A DNA stretch of 57,384 nucleotides from a virus. The DNA lies in the IMG/VR virus record IMGVR_UViG_3300028041_000098, positions 1 through 57,384 of that record. One strand, written 5' to 3'. The translations under genes were made by a program, and so were the position numbers. Below the pieces are notes generated by a model. The model was given only the letters and a program-made list of their open reading frames with translations. It did no database searches and had not been told where the DNA came from. Position 1 is the stretch's first letter, and every line of letters begins with the position of its first letter. Positions 23,089 to 29,603 of this stretch are shown one piece after another.

Positions 23089-23129
23089 AAGGTCGGCGAG
23101 ATCCGCTGACCACAACACAGGAGAGACGT

Positions 23130-23477
23130 GTGAATCGAAAACTCTACGTCGGCAATTTTCCGTTCGCCACGACGGAGCGCGAGCTGCGCGAGGCCTTCAG
23201 CCAGGCGGGCGCCGTCGAGAAGTGCAACGTCGTCAACGACAAGGACACCGGTAGGCCGCGGGGCTACGGCTTCGTCACGATGGCGACCGAGGCGGACGCC
23301 CTGGCGGCGATTCAGCGATTCGACGGCACCGACTTCGGGGGGCGCACCCTCGTCGTCTCGCCGGCGAAGGAGTCGCCGCGGCCGGACGGCACTGGGTCCG
23401 GCCGCCGTGACGATCGCGAGTACCACCGGCGCGAGGACCGGCGCGATCGCCGGTCACAGCGAGAGGCGCGCTGGTAG
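23130..23477 (+). CDS. RRM RNA-binding protein
   Basis: A 115-residue protein with a complete RNA recognition motif: RNP2 KLYVGNFPF at residues 4-12 and RNP1 RGYGFVTM about 44-51, then a basic Arg/Asp-rich tail (RRDDREYHRREDRRDRRSQR). It resembles bacterial single-RRM Rbp proteins. Starts at GTG 23130 after CAGGAGAG. Uncommon in phages; it could regulate phage or host mRNA. It ends 3 bases before the ATPase gene, so cotranslation is likely. Confidence 0.88.
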   Translation: MNRKLYVGNFPFATTERELREAFSQAGAVEKCNVVNDKDTGRPRGYGFVTMATEADALAAIQRFDGTDFGGRTLVVSPAKESPRPDGTGSGRRDDREYHRREDRRDRRSQREARW

Positions 23478-23480
23478 GTC

Positions 23481-25307
23481 ATGAAGCCGCACACGATCCA
23501 CCTCGGGTACGAGGTCGGGACCGGCGACCCCGTGGCGATCCCGTTGAAGCACCTGGTCATCACCGGCATGACGCAGGAGGCCGGGAAGACCACCGCGCTC
23601 GAAGCGCTGATCTCGCGCGCGCCCGCCCGGGCGATCACCTTCGTGACCAAGCGCGGCGAGGGCGCGTTCGCCGGCGGCCGCCGGATCCCGCCGTTCTTCC
23701 GCGAGCGCGCTGACTGGGTGTTCGTCTCGTCGCTGATCGACGCCACGCTCGGCGAAAAGAACAAGTTGCTGCGCTCCTGGCTGATGAAGGTGTGCCGCAA
23801 CACGTCGACGCTCGCCGAGGTCCTCGTGAACGTCCGCACGGCGAAGGCCTCGGCGCGTGGCTTCTCGGAAAGCATCTACACCGAGATCGAGGGCTACCTC
23901 GAGCTCGTGGTCCCGCAGCTGCGGCGGCTGCCGGCGCACACCTCGCTGACGATCGGCGAGGGCCTGAACGTCATGGACCTCTCGCCGTACAGCACGGAGC
24001 TCCAGGCGCTCGTGATCCGGTCGGTGCTCGAGCACGTGTACGCGCACGAGCGAGACGTCATCACGGTGATTCCGGAGGCCTGGGAGTTCATCCCCGAGGG
24101 CCGTGGGACGCCCGTGAAGCGCGAGGCCGAGGTGCTGATCCGCAAGGGCGCGAGCCTCGGCAACTACGTGTGGATCGACAGCCAGGACCTCGCCGGCGTC
24201 TGGAAGACCGTCGTCCGCGCGGCCGCGGTGTGCCTGGTCGGCGTCCAGCGCGAGGCGAACGAGATCAAGCGCACGCTCGCCAACATCCCTGGTGGCATCG
24301 CAAAGCCGAAGGCGGCCGACGTCGCCACGCTGGAACTCGGGCAGTTCTACGTCTGCCATGGACGGCACGCGGTGAAGACCTACGTGCAGCCGGCGTGGAT
24401 GCCACTGGAAACGGCGCGGCTCATCGCGACGGGCACGGTGACCGTCGCCGACGCGATCAGGTCGCGGGCCTTCGTCAACAAGCTACGGGAGGAGGAGCAG
24501 GTGAATGCAGCAGAAGCGGAACGCATCCGGCAAGAGAGCCAGCAGCTCGCGCGCGACAACGAGACGCTTCGCCGCGAGAACGACGACCTACGGCGACGGA
24601 TCGACGCGCTCGAGAGCAGCCGTAGATCGGCTGATCAGCGACACCAGGATCCTCGGCGCGAGCCTGGTGATCAGTCCGGCGCTGGAGGCAATGACGCCGG
24701 CTCAGCGGCGAGCGCTCGGACGGATCATGCGGCAGGCGGGACGGCTCGCCAGGTGCAGCAGATCGCCGGCGCGACGCCGCTGACGAACGACGCGCTGTAC
24801 GCGGAGCTGCTCGCGCGGCTCGTGCAGGACGCGGCGAAGGATCCCGTGCTGCTCCGCGTGATCGCCACGAAGCCGGAGCTCGAGGTCCTCGTCGAGCGGA
24901 AGATGATCCAGATGGACGGCAGCAGCCTCAAGGGACGCGTCGCGCGGCTGATCGCCGAGGGGTTCTTCCGAGAGCCGCGCACGCAGGGCGCGACGCGCTC
25001 GGAGCTGAAACGTACCGGGCCCGACGTGAACAGCGGGAACCTGTCGCGCGCCTTCAGTGAGTTCGTGCGGGACGGATTCCTGACCGACGAGGGATCGGTC
25101 GGGTACCGCGAAGTCGCGGGGATGAAGACGCTGGGCGACGTGCGGCGGGCGATCCGGTGGCTCTCGGAGCGCGTGTCGGTAGCGGCCCGCTCCATCGAAG
25201 ACGTGCTGCACAACGAGAGGGAGCGAGACGGGCATGTGCGCGTGCTGCAGCAGGCGGCCAACGTCTTGGAGGCCGTAACTGCTGCAAAATCACCGAGTTC
25301 GACCTAA
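23481..25307 (+). CDS. HerA/FtsK-like ATPase with winged-helix C-terminus
   Basis: A 608-residue protein. Walker A is VITGMTQEAGKTTALEAL (about residues 25-42) and a Walker B-like strand is DVITVIPEAWEFIPEG (about 191-206); the order and the sensor-like WIDSQDLAGVW suit HerA/VirB4/FtsK-type motor ATPases. A coiled coil follows (about 340-375), then a Gly/Asp/Ala-rich region, then a helical domain with a winged-helix feel (LKRTGPDVNSGNLSRAFSEF, FVRDGFLTDEG). Between about 24,613 and 24,750 the +1 frame is better coding, so two compensating indels are suspected. It may be a DNA or RNA motor; partner unknown. Confidence 0.78.
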   Translation: MKPHTIHLGYEVGTGDPVAIPLKHLVITGMTQEAGKTTALEALISRAPARAITFVTKRGEGAFAGGRRIPPFFRERADWVFVSSLIDATLGEKNKLLRSWLMKVCRNTSTLAEVLVNVRTAKASARGFSESIYTEIEGYLELVVPQLRRLPAHTSLTIGEGLNVMDLSPYSTELQALVIRSVLEHVYAHERDVITVIPEAWEFIPEGRGTPVKREAEVLIRKGASLGNYVWIDSQDLAGVWKTVVRAAAVCLVGVQREANEIKRTLANIPGGIAKPKAADVATLELGQFYVCHGRHAVKTYVQPAWMPLETARLIATGTVTVADAIRSRAFVNKLREEEQVNAAEAERIRQESQQLARDNETLRRENDDLRRRIDALESSRRSADQRHQDPRREPGDQSGAGGNDAGSAASARTDHAAGGTARQVQQIAGATPLTNDALYAELLARLVQDAAKDPVLLRVIATKPELEVLVERKMIQMDGSSLKGRVARLIAEGFFREPRTQGATRSELKRTGPDVNSGNLSRAFSEFVRDGFLTDEGSVGYREVAGMKTLGDVRRAIRWLSERVSVAARSIEDVLHNERERDGHVRVLQQAANVLEAVTAAKSPSST

Positions 25308-25329
25308 CGGGAAATTCCGTTCGATTTTT
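25299..25329 (+). terminator. intrinsic terminator after ATPase gene
   Basis: TTCGACCTAACGG, six-base loop GAAATT, CCGTTCGA, then TTTTT (25325-25329). The core stem AACGG/CCGTT (25306-25310 with 25317-25321) overlaps the 3' end of the ATPase gene. It closes the long early transcript. Confidence 0.75.
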
Positions 25330-25330
25330 G

Positions 25331-25360
25331 TAGACAAAGCCAAGCGAGCCGACGTATAGT
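25331..25360 (+). promoter_or_regulatory. sigma-70-like promoter of the accessory operon
   Basis: TAGACA (25331-25336) and TATAGT (25355-25360) separated by 18 bases, in an AT-richer patch right after a terminator and about 80 bases before the next gene. The short inverted repeat ATAG-TCTGT-CTAT overlaps the -10 box and could be an operator. Confidence 0.65.
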
Positions 25361-25442
25361 CTGTCTATCGACGGCGGGCACGGAGAGCCTGCCACACCAC
25401 AGCGCCCGGTGCGTAGGGCGCCAGAACTCAGGAGACGCTGAG

Positions 25443-26447
25443 ATGACCCACCAGACCGACGCCCTCACCCAGACCCAGCAGACCGCGCTCGAGACCGCCG
25501 CCCGCGAGTGGCTCGCCGGCGAGCCCGAGGGCACGACCCCCGAGATCCTCGACGGCGGGATGTACGACGATCTGATCCGCGAGACCATCGGGCTCCCCGA
25601 GGGATCCAGCATCCCAACCGACGCGTGGCACATCGTGCGGCGGGTCTACGCCGACCTGCGCCGATGGGAACTGATCGAGGGCGGCGACGGCTTCGCCTAC
25701 GCCACGATCGAGGCAGACAGCGTCGAGGACGCGCTGGAGATCGCGCGCGGCAACGTGGATCGCGACCAGTACGACCCCGCAGACGAGCAGTCGACGCTGT
25801 ACATCGACGTCTGCGCGCGCAACATCGTCACCGGCGAGATGGCCCGGGCGACCGTGGTGCTGGAGCCCGAGGCGCCCGAGTGCCTCGCCGGGCAGGAGCA
25901 CGACTGGCAGAGCCCCCACGAGCTCGTCGGCGGGATCAAGGAGAATCCCGGCGTGTGGGGCCACGGCGGCGGCGTCATCATCCACGAGGCGTGCCTCCGC
26001 TGCGGCTGCCGCCGGACGACCGACACGTGGGCGCAGCGTCCCGACACCGGCCAGCAGGGACTCACCGAGGTCCGCTACGAGGCGGACTACTACGACCTCG
26101 ACGAGCTGGGCTACGTCGTCGAGGAGCGCGAGATCCCGACCGTCACGGCCGACCAGCTCACCATCTGCCGCAGCGACCTGGGCGACGGTGGCTGGAGCCT
26201 CCACCGCGGCGACGAGGACGACGTCCTGGCGAGCGGCGAGGCGGAGCAGACGGACGACGGCTGGAGCCGGCCGAACGCCGACGACTACCGCGCCGCGATC
26301 GATGCGAGCCGCGAGTCTCGCTGGATCGTGCTCGACCGCTCGGACTCGACCTACACCGTCGCGCGGGACGAGGACGACGCGCGCGAGATCGCCTATCGCT
26401 GCCGCCTCGGGCACGTCGGCGCCTACGTGTGGCAGGACGCCGAATGA
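25443..26447 (+). CDS. acidic hypothetical protein in AcrVA2-like operon
   Basis: A 334-residue, strongly acidic protein of unknown function. A helical N-terminus (residues 1-85) includes a small winged-helix-like part; a middle domain has EHDWQSPHELVGGIKENPGV and CLRCGCRRTTDTWAQ, probably zinc-bound; the C-terminus holds acidic alpha/beta repeats (WSLHRGDEDDVLASGEAE, DDYRAAIDASRESRW). The net negative charge could suit DNA mimicry, but no such family is recognised. First gene of the operon behind the promoter at 25331; its stop overlaps the AcrVA2-like start as ATGA, so the two are translationally coupled. Confidence 0.78.
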   Translation: MTHQTDALTQTQQTALETAAREWLAGEPEGTTPEILDGGMYDDLIRETIGLPEGSSIPTDAWHIVRRVYADLRRWELIEGGDGFAYATIEADSVEDALEIARGNVDRDQYDPADEQSTLYIDVCARNIVTGEMARATVVLEPEAPECLAGQEHDWQSPHELVGGIKENPGVWGHGGGVIIHEACLRCGCRRTTDTWAQRPDTGQQGLTEVRYEADYYDLDELGYVVEEREIPTVTADQLTICRSDLGDGGWSLHRGDEDDVLASGEAEQTDDGWSRPNADDYRAAIDASRESRWIVLDRSDSTYTVARDEDDAREIAYRCRLGHVGAYVWQDAE

Positions 26448-27517
26448 CCCGCCCACAGTTCGCGCCGCGCGGCTCCCACCGCGCGCGCACGATCCTTACG
26501 GCCGTGTCGCGGGGCTACCCGGACGCATGGACGCAGGTCGATCGGTTCCGGCAGTCCCGCGGGCGGGAGCTGCCGGCGTGGCCCATCTGGTGCTATCTCC
26601 CGTTGCACGGCGCGTACGCGATCGTGAGCGGCGGGGAGGATCGGCGCGTCCCGCTCGATCACATCCACCACGTCGGCATCCTCGGCGCGCTCGCGGCCTG
26701 GCGCGTCACCCAGGGGATCTACCGCTACGACCCGCAGCTCTACGCCGCGCTGCGCGAGACGCCGATGCCGGACGATCTGCCGGTGTCGGTCCTCTACCGG
26801 CTACCCGAGTGGTGCGTCTACCTCGAGACGCCCGGCGAGACTTGGATCGAGGGGCGGCCGATGCACGGCGTCTGGATCCACCTGGAGTGGGACGAGGGTG
26901 GCGCGGACGAGCTGCGGCTCGTGCTCGATACCGCGGAGGATCCATCGGATCCGCTCGACGCGGCCCACGGGCTGATCCCGCTGCCGCTCGTGCTCGGGCA
27001 GGGCTCGATCGCCGACGCGCTCCGGCGCGTCGTCGCCAGTGGCACGATGCGCGCGCAGGAGGCCGGCTACGGGGTCGCCTCGCCTGCCGTCACGGACGTC
27101 GAGCGCCTCTCGGCGTGGCTGTGGCCGATCGTCTCGCTGGCGCTGTACCTGTGTGCGGATGAGCCCGACATCGCCGGCGATCGCCGCCCGCGGCGCCCGG
27201 CGCCGACACGGACGAAGGCGGGATACCGCATCTTTCCGCCGGACCGTCTCACGACGTGGGACGTCGGTGTGCGGATCGGCGCGGCGATCCGTCGGTGGCA
27301 GGAGCGGGACGCACGCGAGGCGCGCGAGGCGACGGCATCAGGTCGCGCGCGGCCGCGGCCCCACATTCGGAGAGCGCACTATCACAGCTTCTGGCGCGGC
27401 CCGCGAGACGAGGCGCGCGCCAGCGAGCGGCAGCTCGTGCTGCGGTGGCTCCCGCCGATCCCGGTGAATGTCGCAGGAGACGATGATGTCGTCACGACGA
27501 TCCACGACGTCGAGTAG
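26444..27517 (+). CDS. AcrVA2-like protein (putative anti-CRISPR family)
   Basis: A 357-residue protein that matches, in order, sequence blocks I recall from AcrVA2 of Moraxella bovoculi: AAWRVTQGIYRYD (about 85-97), PDDLPVSVLYRLPEWCVYLE (about 110-129; AcrVA2 has LPDWCVYV), LYLCADEPDI (about 234-243; AcrVA2 LWLCVAEPDI) and RPHIRRAHYHSFWRG near residue 305 (AcrVA2 RPHIRRGHWHGYWQG). AcrVA2 blocks Cas12a biogenesis by engaging the nascent enzyme and provoking loss of its mRNA. Homologues are known beyond Cas12a-bearing hosts, so the target here is open. Confidence 0.82.
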   Translation: MTRPQFAPRGSHRARTILTAVSRGYPDAWTQVDRFRQSRGRELPAWPIWCYLPLHGAYAIVSGGEDRRVPLDHIHHVGILGALAAWRVTQGIYRYDPQLYAALRETPMPDDLPVSVLYRLPEWCVYLETPGETWIEGRPMHGVWIHLEWDEGGADELRLVLDTAEDPSDPLDAAHGLIPLPLVLGQGSIADALRRVVASGTMRAQEAGYGVASPAVTDVERLSAWLWPIVSLALYLCADEPDIAGDRRPRRPAPTRTKAGYRIFPPDRLTTWDVGVRIGAAIRRWQERDAREAREATASGRARPRPHIRRAHYHSFWRGPRDEARASERQLVLRWLPPIPVNVAGDDDVVTTIHDVE

Positions 27518-27543
27518 AATACGCCGATCACAGGAGGAGCCGA

Positions 27544-27750
27544 ATGGAGCTCGACGTGACGATCCAATGCGACGAGGACGGCGCGTTCATCGCGGAGTGT
27601 CCATCGATCCCGGGGTGCGTCAGCCAGGGGGCGACACGCGACGAGGCGCTCTCGAACGTGCGCGCAGCGGCGATCGAGTGTCTCACCGTGCGGCGCGAGT
27701 CGGGTCTGCCTCTCACGATCGAAACCGCCCGTATCACGCTGGACATGTGA
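27544..27750 (+). CDS. HicB-like antitoxin-family protein
   Basis: A 68-residue protein with the HicB fold signature: VTIQCDEDGAFIAECPSIPG, then CVSQGATRDEALSNVRAAAI. It lacks a C-terminal HTH or RHH domain, and no HicA-like double-stranded-RNA-binding toxin is encoded next to it. It may be an orphan antitoxin that neutralises a host HicA, or a small regulatory protein. Good RBS (AGGAGG). Confidence 0.85.
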   Translation: MELDVTIQCDEDGAFIAECPSIPGCVSQGATRDEALSNVRAAAIECLTVRRESGLPLTIETARITLDM

Positions 27751-27977
27751 TCGGAGGATCCACGACGTCCCGTCGGGCTGACGCCGGCCGCCTCGGCGGC
27801 GCCGTCACGTCCCCGGCGAAGGCCGCGGCCGCTCGGCGCAATGGTGCGCTGAGGTCTCGGTCAATCTGCACCTGCCACTGCCTCTACAGCCGACACCGCG
27901 CGCAGCGCGACGGGTCACGCGGGAGCTGCAAGGATTGCCCGTGCCCCCGGTTCCGCCTGCTGGACGCCCGCAAATAA
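27747..27977 (+). CDS. small basic zinc-motif protein
   Basis: A 76-residue protein from GTG 27747, which overlaps the HicB-like stop (GTGA). It has a GRLGGAVTSPAKAAAARRNG segment, like the G-K-A-x-S-x-AKAAAAR-x-NG element of many small phage proteins, and a CTCHCLYSRH...CKDCPC metal site. Function unknown. Confidence 0.65.
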   Translation: MIGGSTTSRRADAGRLGGAVTSPAKAAAARRNGALRSRSICTCHCLYSRHRAQRDGSRGSCKDCPCPRFRLLDARK

Positions 27978-28007
27978 CTGTCTACACTGAGGTGCGGAGG
28001 TGTTCGG

Positions 28008-28355
28008 GTGGACGACCCCCGCACGATCAAGGGCCCGATCGCGGGCCCCGACGACATCCCGGCCGGCTTCGCCCTCGGCCCGGGTGGGCTTCTCGTCCCG
28101 CAGGGTGACGCCCCCCGCGCGCGCGAGGTGTGGCGCGAGGAGGAGCGGAAGGCGATCCTGGCGGCCATCCGGATCGCCGAGCGGCACGACCTGCTCCTGA
28201 TGGTCGGCTGCAAGGACGACCGGTGCGCCGAGCACCCGCTGGTGGTCGAGCGGGAGCTGGAGGACGGCTCCCTGGCGTGGGTGTGCGACCACAAGGTGCG
28301 CGTCCTGACGCGGCCGCCTCGCCCGCGGCCGGCGCGGAAGGGGTTCAGGCCCTGA
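28008..28355 (+). CDS. hypothetical protein
   Basis: A 115-residue protein from GTG 28008 after GGAGGTG. N-terminus Gly/Pro-rich (FALGPGGLLVPQGD), a central helix (AREVWREEERKAILAAIRIA), then Cys residues (GCKDDRCAEHPL, WVCDHK). No family recognised. Confidence 0.65.
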   Translation: MDDPRTIKGPIAGPDDIPAGFALGPGGLLVPQGDAPRAREVWREEERKAILAAIRIAERHDLLLMVGCKDDRCAEHPLVVERELEDGSLAWVCDHKVRVLTRPPRPRPARKGFRP

Positions 28356-28356
28356 G

Positions 28357-28767
28357 ATGGCCTACCGGGTCATTTGCGAGGCTTGCGGACAGGCCATGGG
28401 GAACCCCGCCTGCGCCGTTTGTCGGCGCTCTGGGGGCAGCCAGAGCCTCGGACGGGCCGAACCGGCGCGGCCGCCTGACCCGCCTCGCCGGCCACCTGCT
28501 GGCGGTACGCGCGAGCGCCGCGATCCTCGCCGCCAGCACGCCCTGCAGGACGGCCGTCGAGCCAGCGATCCCACCCTCACGACCCGTGACGTCGCCGACC
28601 GGCTCGGCGTGTCAACGGCGTTCGTGATCGGGGAGATCCGCGACGGCCGGCTCACGGCCACGGTCTGGAAACGGGACGGGAAGCGGGCGATCTACCGGAT
28701 CGCGCCGGCCGACCTCGACGACTACGAGCGCCGCCACAGATGGAACCGGGGGCGCTCCGCCTCATAA
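28357..28767 (+). CDS. zinc ribbon plus excisionase-type HTH protein
   Basis: A 136-residue protein. CEACGQAMGNPACAVC (residues 8-23) is a zinc ribbon; a basic, disordered linker follows; residues 70-130 form an HTH_17-type domain (LTTRDVADRLGVSTAFVIGE, IRDGRLTATVWKRDGKRAIY, RIAPADLDDYERRH). A small DNA-binding regulator, perhaps of the late genes just downstream; inference only. Confidence 0.72.
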   Translation: MAYRVICEACGQAMGNPACAVCRRSGGSQSLGRAEPARPPDPPRRPPAGGTRERRDPRRQHALQDGRRASDPTLTTRDVADRLGVSTAFVIGEIRDGRLTATVWKRDGKRAIYRIAPADLDDYERRHRWNRGRSAS

Positions 28768-28782
28768 GCCCACCGAACGCAC

Positions 28783-28829
28783 GGAACGCACCGATGCGAC
28801 GGAACGCGTGGAACGCACCGACGCAACGG
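28783..28829 (+). repeat. 27-bp-spaced direct repeats upstream of terS
   Basis: GGAACGCACCGATGCGACGG (28783-28802) and GGAACGCACCGACGCAACGG (28810-28829) differ at two positions, with a third partial copy (GGAACGCGT) between them. They lie in the only sizeable gap (28768-28991) before the small terminase gene, so they are a candidate TerS-binding or packaging-initiation site. No other gene is seen in the gap. Confidence 0.55.
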
Positions 28830-28991
28830 ACGAAACTGAGCCTTTGCACGGGAATTCGGTCGTGCGACCCTCCAGACTGACGCGACGGTCCTGAGCCGGA
28901 TCGGCGCGTCGCCAACCACCACAACTTATTCGCTGCGCCTTATGGGCGAACACCGTGCGCGCGGCCGCGCTGCGCTCGGAGAAAGGCCGGA

Positions 28992-29603
28992 GTGCCGTCG
29001 AAGGTTCCGCGTGCGCTCGTCGTCGAACGCGAGACGACCGCGTGGCGGATGGCGTGTGCCGGGAAATCGCAGTCGGAGATCGCCGAGCATCTCGGGATCA
29101 CCCAGCCGGCGGTCAGTCAGATCCTGAAACGCGTCTCCACCCGGGTGCTCAAGGACCTCGATGGCTCCGTCGCCCGGCAGAAGGTGATCCAGGACGTCCG
29201 CCTGGAACACATCTACGCCGAGTCGATGGAGGCCTGGGCGAAGTCGAAGACTCCGAAGAAGAAGTCCAAGCGAAAGAAGCTCACTGCCGGTCTCTCGCCT
29301 ACGCAGCTCGCACAACTGCCGGACGGCGTAGCCCTGCCCGGACGGAATGGCGCACCGCTGACCCTCCGCGAGGAGACGACCGACGAGGCCTGCACGTCGG
29401 ACGGCAATTTCCTGTTCCTGCAGACGGCGCTGATGGCGCTCGCCGACAAGCGGAAGCTGTGGGGCATCGACGCGCCGAAGAAGGTGGATCTCGTCGATCA
29501 GCGCCGGCCGCTCGAGAAGCTCACCGACGAGGAGCTCCTGGCGCGCGCGCGCGAGAACGCGGCGCTCCTCGAGGCGGACGATGACCGGGAGCACGGCCAT
29601 TGA
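28992..29603 (+). CDS. terS: terminase small subunit
   Basis: A 203-residue protein from GTG 28992. The N-terminal HTH (CAGKSQSEIAEHLGITQPAV, then SQILKRV) is the DNA-binding domain typical of small terminases; a basic linker (KKKSKRKK) and a helical C-terminus (EKLTDEELLARARENAALLE) that would contact the large subunit follow. It should recognise the packaging site, probably just upstream. Stop overlaps the terL start. Confidence 0.85.
   Translation: MPSKVPRALVVERETTAWRMACAGKSQSEIAEHLGITQPAVSQILKRVSTRVLKDLDGSVARQKVIQDVRLEHIYAESMEAWAKSKTPKKKSKRKKLTAGLSPTQLAQLPDGVALPGRNGAPLTLREETTDEACTSDGNFLFLQTALMALADKRKLWGIDAPKKVDLVDQRRPLEKLTDEELLARARENAALLEADDDREHGH

Noticed and set aside
24505-24783. separate gene in the +1 frame inside the ATPase
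   Set aside because: No RBS or proper start for the coding-like part, and it ends in a poor tail; a local frame change within one gene explains it better.
28768-28991. CRISPR-like array in the terS gap
   Set aside because: Only two near copies and a fragment with no regular spacers.
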